DNA from: Micavibrio sp.
Lineage (GTDB): Bacteria; Pseudomonadota; Alphaproteobacteria; Micavibrionales; Micavibrionaceae
NCBI GenBank assembly: GCA_019634145.1
Contig: JAHQVU010000036.1
Span: 1 to 50,151, forward strand
Reading direction: 5' to 3'
Length of the DNA: 50,151 nucleotides
How positions within the stretch are numbered: position 1 is the stretch's first letter; each line of letters begins with the position of its first letter. Of this stretch, positions 24,023-32,381 are shown in pieces. The notes under the pieces were generated by a model. The model was given only the letters and a program-made list of their open reading frames with translations. It was not told where the DNA came from and searched no databases. The translations under genes were made by a program, and so were the position numbers.

Positions 24023-25030
24023 ATGAATAAGAAAAATAAAGATTATATCGAAAGCCTTGGAGGGAGCGCTGATGAGGCGCTTCTTTCACGTTATGCTTAT
24101 AAAATTTCTTCCACTATTGAAAATGTCATTGAAACCGATGTTCAAAGCGATCCTGTTGCCGCGCAATATATTCCGCACGATGCCGAGCTGAATATTACCG
24201 ATGATGAGCTTTTAGACCCGATAGGTGATGAGGCGCATACACCCGTAAAGGGCATCGTGCATCGTTATCCAGACCGTGTACTCTTCAAGCCTGCAAATGT
24301 TTGCGCGGTATATTGCCGCTATTGCTTTCGCCGCGAAATGGTGGGGCCTAAGGCGGGTGCGCCAGCCGATATATTATCTGATAGCGAGATTGAGGCAGCG
24401 CTTGATTATATACGTACCACGCCAGAGATTTGGGAAGTTATCCTGACCGGCGGCGATCCGCTGGTGCTATCCCCACGCAATTTGGGGCGCATTCTGGATG
24501 CTTTGGAAGCCATTGATCACGTAAAGGTGATCCGAATTCACTCCCGCGTGCCGATTGCAGACCCATCACGACTGAGCGCGGCAATGATCGAAACCCTCAC
24601 TCGTGATAAGGCGCTGTATCTGGTGGTGCATATTAACCATGCGCAGGAAATTAATGACGATGTTCGTAATTGTTTACGCTCAGTGAAAAAAACGGGTGTG
24701 AGCTTGCTTTCGCAATCCGTTCTACTTCGCGGTATTAATGATAAAGCTGAAACGCTGGCACGCTTGTTTCGCGCTCTGGTGGCGCTGGGGGTTAAGCCAT
24801 ATTATTTGCATCACCCCGATCTTGCGCCCGGCACATCGCATTTCCGCCTGACAATTGCGCAAGGGCAAGAGATTATGAGGGCGCTGCAAGGGCGGCTTTC
24901 GGGGCTGGCTATCCCCACCTATATGCTCGATATTCCGGGTGGGGCTGGCAAAGTGCCGCTGACCCCGTGCTATATTGAGGGCGACACTATGATTCGAGAT
25001 TATAAGGGGAATGCCCACCATTATGGCTGA
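24023..25030 (+). CDS. KamA-family radical SAM aminomutase (lysine 2,3-aminomutase / EpmB-like)
   Basis: 335 residues. The radical SAM cluster motif CxxxCxxC is at C94, C98 and C101 (CAVYCRYCFRREMVG). EVILTGGDPLVLSPRNLGRI near 140, RIHSRVPIADPSRLS near 172 and the PLP lysine K310 in IPGGAGKVPLTPCY define the aminomutase family. KamA enzymes interconvert alpha- and beta-lysine with SAM and PLP. The short form without the KamA C-terminal zinc-binding extension resembles EpmB, which makes beta-lysine for elongation factor P. No epmA or efp is in the window, so EpmB is a likely guess, not proven. The gene overlaps holC by 8 bases. Confidence 0.88.
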   Translation: MNKKNKDYIESLGGSADEALLSRYAYKISSTIENVIETDVQSDPVAAQYIPHDAELNITDDELLDPIGDEAHTPVKGIVHRYPDRVLFKPANVCAVYCRYCFRREMVGPKAGAPADILSDSEIEAALDYIRTTPEIWEVILTGGDPLVLSPRNLGRILDALEAIDHVKVIRIHSRVPIADPSRLSAAMIETLTRDKALYLVVHINHAQEINDDVRNCLRSVKKTGVSLLSQSVLLRGINDKAETLARLFRALVALGVKPYYLHHPDLAPGTSHFRLTIAQGQEIMRALQGRLSGLAIPTYMLDIPGGAGKVPLTPCYIEGDTMIRDYKGNAHHYG

Positions 25031-25469
25031 GGTTAAATTTTATCATATGGAGCGTTCGGGCTTAGATGAAGTCTTGCCCAAATTGCTGACAACCGTGTTA
25101 AACAAGGGTTATCGTATCCATGTGCGCTGTCCGCATGATAAGGAAGCGGCAAGGCTGAATGATCATTTATGGAGTTTTGATGCGCGCTCTTTTCTGCCGC
25201 ATGGTATTGCAAAAGACGGTGCGCCCGAAAATCAGCCGATATACTTAAGCGCGGAGGAAGAGAACCCAAATGGTGCAAATGTGTTGTTTTTAACAGGCGG
25301 GGCTAGGGTCGAAGATATCACCCCTTACGAGATCATATGCGCGCTGTTCAATGGGCATGATCCAGAAGCGGTTTCTGATGCGCGGCGAGATTGGAAAGAG
25401 TATAAGGACGCTGGGCTAGATGTGACATATTGGCAGCAGGGTGAGCGCGGCTGGGAGAAAAAGGCTTAA
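25023..25469 (+). CDS. holC: DNA polymerase III subunit chi
   Basis: 148 residues from the ATG at 25023; an in-frame ATG four codons earlier exists, but MAEVKFYHMERSGLDEVLPK matches family N termini. Motifs: LLTTVLNKGYRIHVRC near 20, NDHLWSFDARSFLPHG near 50, RVEDITPYEIICALFNGHDP near 100, and at the end ARRDWKEYKDAGLDVTYWQQ. Chi links the clamp loader to SSB through psi and helps lagging-strand synthesis. It overlaps the end of the KamA-family gene by 8 bases, so it is translationally coupled to it. A large palindrome follows. Confidence 0.93.
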   Translation: MAEVKFYHMERSGLDEVLPKLLTTVLNKGYRIHVRCPHDKEAARLNDHLWSFDARSFLPHGIAKDGAPENQPIYLSAEEENPNGANVLFLTGGARVEDITPYEIICALFNGHDPEAVSDARRDWKEYKDAGLDVTYWQQGERGWEKKA

Positions 25470-25472
25470 GCT

Positions 25473-25735
25473 TGGCAATTTTCATGCTGGCGTTGTTATC
25501 CTTCGGGTTCGGTGTGCTTACATATTCTATAGTCGCTTGCTTTAAGAATAATACATGGCTGCAAATTGCCGTTTTTATAAAAATAAGCCGCACGTATATT
25601 AAATACGCTTACGTTTATTTTTAGAAAAGCCGAACAATTTTCGCTGGATGTATTATTCTTAACCCAAACGACTATAATATGCTCCGCGCACCACACCTCG
25701 GCTGCTTAGCTAGCCTAAAAATTCTAAGTTTGGCC
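25473..25735. repeat. Large imperfect intergenic palindrome, copy B
   Basis: The 318-base gap between holC and the cytochrome gene is almost filled by one very long imperfect palindrome centred near 25602. A perfect 15-base block, TTAAGAATAATACAT at 25542-25556, pairs with 25648-25662; around it 25521-25571 pairs with 25631-25681 at high identity, and weaker pairing goes on outwards and inwards. The differences between arms look scattered. GGCTGCAAA (25557), GCACGTA (25590), ATACGCTTACG (25603-25613) and ATTTTCGC match copy A. No protein is encoded here that I can support. Confidence 0.7.
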
Positions 25736-25737
25736 AC

Positions 25738-25761
25738 AAAAAACCCGCCATAAAAGCGGGC
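25738..25761 (-). terminator. Terminator of the cytochrome c gene
   Basis: On the reverse strand, CCCGC and GCGGG arms (25744-25760 region) enclose TTTTATG and are followed by six T. It lies 27 bases after the stop of the cytochrome c gene. Confidence 0.8.
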
Positions 25762-25787
25762 CTTTCAAACTCTATTGAGGTGCAAGA

Positions 25788-26420
25788 TTAATGTGCGGTG
25801 GCTGGTGCCTCTGCTTCCGGTGCCTCTGCTTCCGTATCTTCAATAGCGGCAGGTGGTGCCAGCTCGGCTTGTTCCGCTGCGATTTCAGCTTCTGTCGGCA
25901 TCGGCAAAGACCCGCCTTGCTCGCCTAGCCATTTAATCAGGGCTGCGCGTTGCTCGGGCTTTTTAACGCCGTTATAGTTCATCTTTGTGCCAGGGGCGTA
26001 ATCCTTGGGCTTATACATAAATTTGTTCAGCTCGGCATAAGTCCATGTGCCGCCAAGTCCTGCAATAGCGGGAGAGTAGTCAAATCCGGCTACGCTGCCT
26101 TGCTTGTGACCGACAAGGCCATATAGATTTGGGCCGACTTTTTGCGGGCCGCCCTGATCAAAGGAGTGACAGGCCGCACAGGCTTTGGATAATTTCGCGC
26201 CTTTTTCCGCATCGGCTTCGGCGATTAGCGCTAAAATCGGCTCTGGACCCACTGGGCCGCTTACGCCTGCACCTTCAATGGCCCCGCCTTCAATATGCAC
26301 TGCATCTTCACTAAGAGCGTGTGGGTGAACCAATTCTTTGGCAATGAATGCGCCGCCCCAAGCGGTGACGCCTGCGACAAGAATGGCTGCGAAAATCTTG
26401 TTAAATTCAAAATTATCCAT
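25788..26420 (-). CDS. Membrane-anchored class I cytochrome c (CycM-like)
   Basis: 210 residues. An uncleaved N-terminal helix (about 8-28, FAAILVAGVTAWGGAFIA) anchors the protein in the inner membrane. The haem motif CAACH is at 81-85, GPNLYGLVGHKQGS follows at 97-110, and the axial Met is M147 in APGTKMNYNGV. The C-terminal tail (about 175-210) is Ala/Glu/Pro-rich and low in complexity. Similar alphaproteobacterial CycM proteins pass electrons between the bc1 complex and terminal oxidase. The gene is reverse-strand, single, and diverges from pheA across about 146 bases. Confidence 0.92.
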   Translation of the reverse strand: MDNFEFNKIFAAILVAGVTAWGGAFIAKELVHPHALSEDAVHIEGGAIEGAGVSGPVGPEPILALIAEADAEKGAKLSKACAACHSFDQGGPQKVGPNLYGLVGHKQGSVAGFDYSPAIAGLGGTWTYAELNKFMYKPKDYAPGTKMNYNGVKKPEQRAALIKWLGEQGGSLPMPTEAEIAAEQAELAPPAAIEDTEAEAPEAEAPATAH

Positions 26421-26566
26421 AGGGTTTGTTTCCGATGATTTACTTTAAGGTCTTTAAATTAATACGTATTATACAAAAACTTATACCACGTTCAGTGATA
26501 TGTCGACAACTGATACACAGTTTGCGTATATTCATTCAACCAAAAAAAACGAATTGGTGATGGAAA

Positions 26567-27418
26567 ATGAATATTAAAGTCGACGAGATTAAGAAAATTT
26601 CCTTTCAGGGTGCGTCTGGGGCGTATTCGGATATGGCTTGCCGTGCGGTATTTCCGGGGGTTGAGACTGTACCTTGTAATACATTCGAGGATGCTTTTAA
26701 TACGGTGCGTAATGGGGAATGCGATTTGGCAATGATTCCCGTTGATAACACGATTGCAGGGCGCGTGGCCGATGTTCATCACCTTATGCCCGATGGTGAT
26801 TTATATATTATCGGTGAATATTTTTTACCTGTGCGCCACACTTTGCTCGGCGTAAAGGGTGGTAAAATCAGTGATTTGACACATGTACATTCGCATATTC
26901 ATGCCATTCCCCAATGTCGTAAGGCGATTAAGGAGCTGGGGCTTGAGCCTCATGTTCATGCAGATACGGCGGGGGCTGCTGCTGAAATTGCGGCGCGCGG
27001 CGTAAAAACACACGCTGCCATTGCCTCAGAGCTTGCGGCGAAAATCTATGACCTCGAAATTTTGCGTGCTGATTTGCAGGATGAGGATCATAATACGACT
27101 CGCTTTCTTATCCTGGCGCTCGAGCCGGAGGTGCCCATTCGCCAAGAGAATGTGATTACCTCGCTGATTTTTGAATGCCGCAATATTCCGGCTGCGCTCT
27201 ATAAATGTCTCGGCGGATTCGCGACCAACGGACTTTCGCTATCCAAGCTTGAATCCTATGTTGATCCAAATTTTAAGTCTGCAAAATTCTATTGTGATAT
27301 TGATGGGCATCCTGAAAGTACGGCCTTCAAGCTTGCGTTGGAAGAGCTTGGTTTTTATGCGGCTGATGTGAAGTTTTTAGGCGCATATGCGGCGCATCCC
27401 TTCCGCAACTCGAAATAA
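26567..27418 (+). CDS. pheA: Prephenate dehydratase
   Basis: 283 residues, single-function form without chorismate mutase. The catalytic domain begins KKISFQGASGAYSDMACRAV at about 9-28; DLAMIPVDNTIAGRV near 53-67, and the catalytic HNTTRF is at 175-180. An ACT domain covers about 197-275 (VITSLIFECRNIPAALYKCL, then NGLSLSKLESYV). In the ACT domain KLESYV takes the place of the ESRP phenylalanine-binding motif, as is common in alphaproteobacteria. The enzyme makes phenylpyruvate, the direct precursor of phenylalanine, and is normally inhibited by it. Start: ATG at 26567 with GGTGATGG just upstream. Confidence 0.96.
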   Translation: MNIKVDEIKKISFQGASGAYSDMACRAVFPGVETVPCNTFEDAFNTVRNGECDLAMIPVDNTIAGRVADVHHLMPDGDLYIIGEYFLPVRHTLLGVKGGKISDLTHVHSHIHAIPQCRKAIKELGLEPHVHADTAGAAAEIAARGVKTHAAIASELAAKIYDLEILRADLQDEDHNTTRFLILALEPEVPIRQENVITSLIFECRNIPAALYKCLGGFATNGLSLSKLESYVDPNFKSAKFYCDIDGHPESTAFKLALEELGFYAADVKFLGAYAAHPFRNSK

Positions 27419-27494
27419 TTATTTTCCTAAATTTACCCTTGTGCTTTGATTTCAGCATGTTAGGGTCTGAGAAGAATTAAGAAAGGAACTGATT

Positions 27495-27833
27495 ATGCCA
27501 ACACATGCCGAACTGGCCACAAAATTACTTAGCGATGCCGCTGGATTTTTCCGCAATTTAGGAGAACAAAATGCGGAGCTAAAAGGTCAGATGGAGGAAA
27601 ATGCAACTGTGTTCGAACAGCTCTCAGGTTTGCTTCAGCAAAACCCTACCGGTGAAGTGAATGGTACACCGGTTGCCCAGCTCGCAGGAAAAGTCTTAAA
27701 AGACGCCTCGCAGTTCTTTGTGACTTTAGCCGAGCAAAACGAGCCGATTAAAGACCAGATGATGGAAAACGCCAATATCTATAACCAGCTTGGTGAGCTT
27801 GTAGCGCAAGACCCTATGGGTGAGCTGGAGTAA
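27495..27833 (+). CDS. Small hypothetical protein made of two tandem repeats
   Basis: 112 residues, not recognised. The protein is an internal duplication: residues about 3-53 and 56-108 align as LATKLLSDAAGFFRNLGEQN against LAGKVLKDASQFFVTLAEQN, then KGQMEENATVFEQLSGLL against KDQMMENANIYNQLGELV, each closing with P-x-GE. The repeats should be helical. There is no signal peptide or membrane helix. AGGA lies 8 bases before the ATG, so translation is likely strong. It stands alone between pheA and ftsK. Confidence 0.75.
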   Translation: MPTHAELATKLLSDAAGFFRNLGEQNAELKGQMEENATVFEQLSGLLQQNPTGEVNGTPVAQLAGKVLKDASQFFVTLAEQNEPIKDQMMENANIYNQLGELVAQDPMGELE

Positions 27834-27897
27834 AAAAATCCGCCTTTTAATGTGGTGGTTTGCTTGTCTTTTAACGTAAATCCGAGTATTCTGAATA

Positions 27898-27930
27898 AAG
27901 CGGAGGGGATTTTCTTTTCCGCTTATTCTT
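27898..27930 (+). terminator. Possible terminator before ftsK
   Basis: A 7-base stem AAGCGGA (27898-27904) and TCCGCTT (27918-27924) encloses a 13-base loop and is followed by an AT-rich run. It follows the small repeat-protein gene by 64 bases. The loop is long, so the call is tentative. Confidence 0.45.
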
Positions 27931-27958
27931 ATTTATAATCCTCATTCGTTAAAAGATC

Positions 27959-30475
27959 ATGGCCAGAACACGCTCAATCCGTCGCGCTTCATCCCGCGCA
28001 AAACCCAAAACACAAGCGCCTATACTCCTTCGCTTTTTACCCGAGGGGCTGCAGGCATTTGTTGCGCGCCGTCTTGTCGACATCGTGGCGCTGGCGCTTG
28101 TATTAAGCGGTGGGTTCGTGCTGTTTTCGTTGATCAGCTATAATGCCGCTGATCCGTCATGGAATACGGCGAGCGGCAGCGATGGGATCTCTAATTGGAT
28201 GGGCGCGCGGGGAGCGGGTGTTGCTGACTTTTTGTTGCAAACAGTCGGGATTGGCGGCACTTTCATAGGTGCGGCTCTTTGTATTTGGGGGGCGCGCATT
28301 TTTAATCGTCAGCCGTTACGTCCGCTATGGCTGCGAATTTTATCGACATTTTTCACTGCTATATGCCTTTCGATTGCCTGCGCACAAATTCCGTCCATGG
28401 GATGGATCGGTAAAGCGCCACTTGGTGGTGCGGGTGGTGCGCTGGGTTTTACTTGGCTTGAAGGTTTAAATTTTGCGAGCAGCGCGCTCGTCGTGGTTGT
28501 CGCATCGGTTTGTGCTGTATTATGCGGAGTTATTGCCGCAGTCGTGCGCTTAGAGGAGCTAAAAGCGGCTATCATGTATAGCGTCCTATTTGTTAAGGCT
28601 TGTATTGCTTATGCATTTGGACTGATCTTCGGCTTTAAAAACTGGGTTGATCATCATAATGATGAAGATTACCGCCCTGATGTGTCAGGCGTGTTTAAGG
28701 GCTTACCAAAATTCCAGATGGCTGGCCTGCGTCAAGGAAGTGATGATATTGCAGATGTGCCTGCACCGAAGGCTCGCATCGCGCCCCCTGTTGCTGTTAA
28801 GGAGGCGCCGCCGGTGCTACAGGGAGAGGCAGCGCAAAATGTAAATCCTCTTCCAGCGCGCATGAAGCCTTCGATTGTGACGCCACAAGCGGGTAATGCC
28901 AAAATGCAGAGCGCGCCCGCTCAAAAAAATCTTATGCTTGATGGTGATTGGGAATTGCCGCCCGTTGATATTCTCGATGAAGTACCGGAAGTCGAACAGG
29001 CCGTACAGTTGAATGAGGATGCTTTGCGCAAAAATGCAGAACTCCTGCAAAATGTGCTTGTTGATTACGGCGTGGATGGGCAGATCATAAATATTCACCC
29101 GGGGCCAGTTGTAACGCTATACGAGCTTGAGCCTGCACCGGGTACGAAGAGTTCGAAGGTGATCGGTCTGGCTGATGATATTGCGCGTTCAATGTCGGCA
29201 GTTTCTGTACGTGTTGCGGTTGTTCCAGGGCGTAACGTGATCGGGATTGAGCTTCCCAATAAACGCCGTCAGATGGTTTATATGCGCGAGTTGATTGAAA
29301 GCCGTATGTTTGAAAAAACATCTACTGCCCTACCGCTTGTGCTGGGTAAAGATATTGGTGGTGCGCCGATCTTGGCAGATTTGGCGAAAATGCCGCACCT
29401 TCTTGTTGCCGGTACGACCGGATCGGGTAAATCGGTTGCGGTCAATACGATGATTTTGTCGTTACTTTATCGCCTTTCTCCTGAAAAATGCCGCTTCATC
29501 ATGATTGATCCTAAAATGCTCGAGCTGTCGGTATATGATGGTATCCCGCATCTTCTCGCGCCTGTAGTGACCGAGCCGGGTAAGGCGGTTGTATCGCTTA
29601 AATGGACAGTAAATGAGATGGAAGAGCGTTACCGCGCGATGAGCAAGCTCGGTGTACGGAATATCGATGGTTATAATGCCCGCATTCGTGAGGCACTGGC
29701 AAAATCTGAGACTATCATGAAGAAGGTGCAGACTGGCTTTGATCCTGAAACGGGCGCGGCGACCTATGAAGATCAGCCGATGACGCTCGAAGAGCTTCCT
29801 TATATTGTGGTTATTGTGGATGAATTTGCCGACCTTATGTTGGTCGCGGGTAAGGATGTCGAATCTGCTATTCAACGCCTTGCGCAAATGGCGCGTGCGG
29901 CGGGTATTCACCTTATTATGGCGACGCAGCGCCCGTCTGTTGATGTGATTACTGGGGTTATTAAGGCCAATTTCCCGACACGTATTTCTTTCCAAGTGAC
30001 TTCGAAAGTCGACTCCCGAACTATTCTTGGTGAAGGCGGGGCGGAGCAGCTGCTGGGTATGGGGGATATGCTTTATATGGCACCGGGTGGGCGTGTAACC
30101 CGCGTTCATGGACCGTTTGTGTCCGATGAGAATGTTGAGCAAGTGGTGAACGATCTTAAGCTTAAGGCCGAGCCTGCTTATATAAATGAGATTACCGAAG
30201 GCAATGGTGATTTTGGTAATAGCGATGTGATGAACGCTATGTTCGGTGGCTCAGGCAGTTCTGTTGATGGTGCGGACGAGCTATATGACCAAGCGGTGGC
30301 ACTGGTATCGCGCGAGGGTAAGGTTTCGATTAGTTTTGTGCAGCGTTATCTCAAGATCGGTTATAATCGTGCGGCTTCTATTGTCGAGATGATGGAGCAG
30401 CAAGGTGTGATTTCATCTGCAAATTCACAAGGCAAGCGCGAGGTCTTGGTTGCCGATCACAGCGGCGTATCTTAA
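27959..30475 (+). CDS. ftsK: DNA translocase FtsK
   Basis: 838 residues. The N-terminal part has four hydrophobic segments (about 40-60, 95-120, 125-150, 170-200), then a Pro/Ala-rich linker (about 255-330). The motor domain carries Walker A GTTGSGKS at 485-492, IMIDPKMLELSVYDGIPHLL near 515 and Walker B IVVIVDEFADLMLVAG near 617, then MARAAGIHLIMATQRPSVDV and NFPTRISFQVTSKVDSRTIL. The C-terminal gamma winged helix (about 770-835, VSREGKVSISFVQRYLKIGY) reads KOPS sites. FtsK works at the division septum, pumping DNA and activating XerCD at dif. It is a single-gene unit followed by a terminator. Confidence 0.97.
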   Translation: MARTRSIRRASSRAKPKTQAPILLRFLPEGLQAFVARRLVDIVALALVLSGGFVLFSLISYNAADPSWNTASGSDGISNWMGARGAGVADFLLQTVGIGGTFIGAALCIWGARIFNRQPLRPLWLRILSTFFTAICLSIACAQIPSMGWIGKAPLGGAGGALGFTWLEGLNFASSALVVVVASVCAVLCGVIAAVVRLEELKAAIMYSVLFVKACIAYAFGLIFGFKNWVDHHNDEDYRPDVSGVFKGLPKFQMAGLRQGSDDIADVPAPKARIAPPVAVKEAPPVLQGEAAQNVNPLPARMKPSIVTPQAGNAKMQSAPAQKNLMLDGDWELPPVDILDEVPEVEQAVQLNEDALRKNAELLQNVLVDYGVDGQIINIHPGPVVTLYELEPAPGTKSSKVIGLADDIARSMSAVSVRVAVVPGRNVIGIELPNKRRQMVYMRELIESRMFEKTSTALPLVLGKDIGGAPILADLAKMPHLLVAGTTGSGKSVAVNTMILSLLYRLSPEKCRFIMIDPKMLELSVYDGIPHLLAPVVTEPGKAVVSLKWTVNEMEERYRAMSKLGVRNIDGYNARIREALAKSETIMKKVQTGFDPETGAATYEDQPMTLEELPYIVVIVDEFADLMLVAGKDVESAIQRLAQMARAAGIHLIMATQRPSVDVITGVIKANFPTRISFQVTSKVDSRTILGEGGAEQLLGMGDMLYMAPGGRVTRVHGPFVSDENVEQVVNDLKLKAEPAYINEITEGNGDFGNSDVMNAMFGGSGSSVDGADELYDQAVALVSREGKVSISFVQRYLKIGYNRAASIVEMMEQQGVISSANSQGKREVLVADHSGVS

Positions 30476-30497
30476 ATCTAAATTATCTTTAAACGCG

Positions 30498-30530
30498 GCA
30501 ATCCTTTATTAAAAACGAAGGGTTGCTTTT
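30498..30530 (+). terminator. Terminator of ftsK
   Basis: Stem GCAATCCTT (30498-30506) with AAGGGTTGC (30518-30526), one G-T pair, followed by four T. It lies 22 bases after the ftsK stop. Confidence 0.7.
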
Positions 30531-30580
30531 GCGCGTGCGTACTATAATTTGTGAAGCAATATAATTTTAAGGATTCCCGA

Positions 30581-31204
30581 ATGAAAAATTTATTCGCGTT
30601 TTTTGTCTTTTTCGCGTGTCTTGCATTTCCTGCGTTGGCTGCGGAAAAGTCTGACGGTTTTAAGGCCGATGTGGCTAAGGCCGAAAAATATTTGAAAGAG
30701 TTAGGCTCAGCGCGGGCGCGTTTCGTACAAACGACGCATGATGGCACGCAGCTGGTCGGTACATTTTATCTGCAGCGCCCGGGTAAGCTTAAATTTGAAT
30801 ATGACCCGCCTATAGAGGACTTCGTAGTCGCCGATGGTACATTTATTTATTTTTATGATGCAGAGTTGGGCGAACAGAGTAATGCCCTTATCGGACAGAC
30901 ATTGGCGGATTTTATTCTGCGTGAAGATGTCTCTTTATCGGAAGATGTGAAAGTTGTAGATGTTAAGCGCTCTGGTGGATTTTTGCAGATTAAAATTGTT
31001 CAGCAAGATGATCCCGAGGCTGGTTCTTTGACATTGGCTTTTAAAGAAAAGCCAAATTTCGAGTTGGCAAAATGGCGTGTTGTGGATGCTCAAGGGCTAA
31101 TTACTGAAGTTGAGCTTTTTTATCTTAAAACAGATATTAAGCATCCGTCGGATATGTTTTATTACTTCGATCCAAATCGCGGTAAAGAGCCGCGCTATAA
31201 CTAG
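30581..31204 (+). CDS. lolA: Outer-membrane lipoprotein carrier LolA
   Basis: 207 residues from the ATG at 30581, chosen because AAGGA lies 8 bases upstream and the protein then starts with a clean signal peptide (MKNLFAFFVFFACLAFPALA); a GTG ten codons earlier is unlikely. The mature protein shows the LolA pattern: KYLKELGSARARFVQTTHDG, GTFYLQRPGKLKFEYDPP near 60 and VADGTFIYFYDAELGEQSNA near 80. LolA takes mature lipoproteins from LolCDE at the inner membrane and carries them across the periplasm. MlaA in this window is a likely client. recR begins 12 bases after it, so they may share a transcript. Confidence 0.93.
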   Translation: MKNLFAFFVFFACLAFPALAAEKSDGFKADVAKAEKYLKELGSARARFVQTTHDGTQLVGTFYLQRPGKLKFEYDPPIEDFVVADGTFIYFYDAELGEQSNALIGQTLADFILREDVSLSEDVKVVDVKRSGGFLQIKIVQQDDPEAGSLTLAFKEKPNFELAKWRVVDAQGLITEVELFYLKTDIKHPSDMFYYFDPNRGKEPRYN

Positions 31205-31216
31205 GCGTCTGAGTAT

Positions 31217-31804
31217 ATGAAAGACGGTCCTTTACAGCATCTAATTCAGAAATTTACCGGCCTGCCGGGGTTGGGTAACCGCTCGGCAAGACGGATTGTT
31301 CTGCATCTGCTCTCACAACGCGAGCGTACTATGGTGCCACTGGCGCAGCTTATTCTAAAGGTGGCTGAGGAGATCAAGGACTGTAATATCTGCGGCAATC
31401 TGGATATGCATGATCCTTGTGCGATCTGTCAGGATACGCGCCGTAGCAGAAAGGAAATTTGTGTTGTGTCTCAGGTCTCTGATCTATGGGCGATAGAGCG
31501 CACAAGCGCATATAAAGGGCAATATCATGTGTTGGGTGGTGTGTTGTCGGCGCTGGATGGGGTTGGGCCAGATCAACTTAATCTAAACTCATTAATGGCG
31601 CGTGCCCGTGATGGGGCGGTTGAGGAGGTAATTATCGCATTATCTGCAACTGTAGACGGTCAGTCGACCGCACATTATGTTTCAGACATGTTGGAGGGTT
31701 GCGGTGTGTCTGTATCGCATCTCGCCCACGGTGTACCCGTGGGCGGAGAGCTGGATTATCTGGATGACGGGACGATCACGACCGCCCTGCGCTCCAGAAA
31801 GTGA
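31217..31804 (+). CDS. recR: Recombination mediator protein RecR
   Basis: 195 residues, normal length. The N-terminal helix-hairpin-helix is FTGLPGLGNRSARRIVLHLL (about 13-32), the four-Cys zinc finger is CNICGNLDMHDPCAIC (about 56-71), and a Toprim domain follows with ICVVSQVSDLWAIERT near 83 and HVLGGVLSALDGVGPDQL near 105. The C terminus has LAHGVPVGGELDYLDDGTIT. RecR works with RecF and RecO to load RecA at single-strand gaps. It usually sits with dnaX and ybaB; here it follows lolA instead. Confidence 0.97.
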   Translation: MKDGPLQHLIQKFTGLPGLGNRSARRIVLHLLSQRERTMVPLAQLILKVAEEIKDCNICGNLDMHDPCAICQDTRRSRKEICVVSQVSDLWAIERTSAYKGQYHVLGGVLSALDGVGPDQLNLNSLMARARDGAVEEVIIALSATVDGQSTAHYVSDMLEGCGVSVSHLAHGVPVGGELDYLDDGTITTALRSRK

Positions 31805-31889
31805 TTTTTAGACTGTGGCTTCTTCAACATTACTGTTGATTTAGTGATAGCAGAAGCTCTAACGCTTTGATCAAATTAATGTTCCCACC

Positions 31890-32225
31890 TTATTCTTTTT
31901 CCGAAATATAAAGCACACCGTCAGCAGAGCTGCGCAGTGCAGAAATGTGTGTAAAGTGGGGTGAGTTTTCGCCGCCCAACGCTACATCATAGTACAGCCC
32001 TGCAGGGAAAAAATGGTCGGATGAGGTGGCGGTAACCGTGTTATCACCGAATTTTACGTAGCTGTCAGATGTTGCATAAATGCTTACTACACGCGTGTTC
32101 TCACCGAAGGCTGAAGAATTGCGTAGGCTGGTTGCTGTGATATTTACCTGATGCGCTCCACCGCTTTTTAGTTTGAGTGCGGGGATCGGATGGCCGTTTG
32201 CATCCATTGGAAGCTGAGTGCTCAT
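31890..32225 (-). CDS. Small hypothetical beta-rich protein
   Basis: 111 residues, not firmly recognised. The sequence alternates hydrophobic and polar residues as in a beta sandwich: VVSIYATSDSYVKFGDNTVT in the middle (about 46-65), then SSDHFFPAGLYYDVALG, and ISALRSSADGVLYISE at the end. It has no signal peptide and no Cys. The pattern recalls small structural proteins found beside phage head-tail genes, but no other phage gene is nearby, so I do not assign it. A strong AAGGAG lies 9 bases upstream of the ATG. Confidence 0.65.
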   Translation of the reverse strand: MSTQLPMDANGHPIPALKLKSGGAHQVNITATSLRNSSAFGENTRVVSIYATSDSYVKFGDNTVTATSSDHFFPAGLYYDVALGGENSPHFTHISALRSSADGVLYISEKE

Positions 32226-32255
32226 TGGTTTGGTCTCCTTAGATATGTTCGGGAA

Positions 32256-32281
32256 TAAAAAAAGCCGCTTATGAAAGCGGC
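32256..32281 (-). terminator. Terminator of the receiver-domain gene
   Basis: On the reverse strand GCCGCTT and AAGCGGC arms (32264-32281) enclose a four-base loop and are followed by seven T. It is about 100 bases after the receiver-domain gene and just before the small beta-rich gene, separating the two. Confidence 0.85.
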
Positions 32282-32381
32282 GTTGGTTTAATACATTTAG
32301 AATTTTGACGCAGTTGTTGCGTTTGTAAGTGAACTAAATCACATCATTGTGGGTGTGTCAAGGATTAATTTCCTAATAAGT

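Noticed and set aside
23905-25735. Palindromes as integron attC sites
   Set aside because: They contain no attC-type core, no gene cassettes in one direction, and no integrase is near.
29462-30142. A 226-residue frame on the reverse strand inside ftsK
   Set aside because: It is basic and Arg/His-rich as expected from the antisense of coding DNA, with the FtsK motor domain clearly coded on the forward strand.
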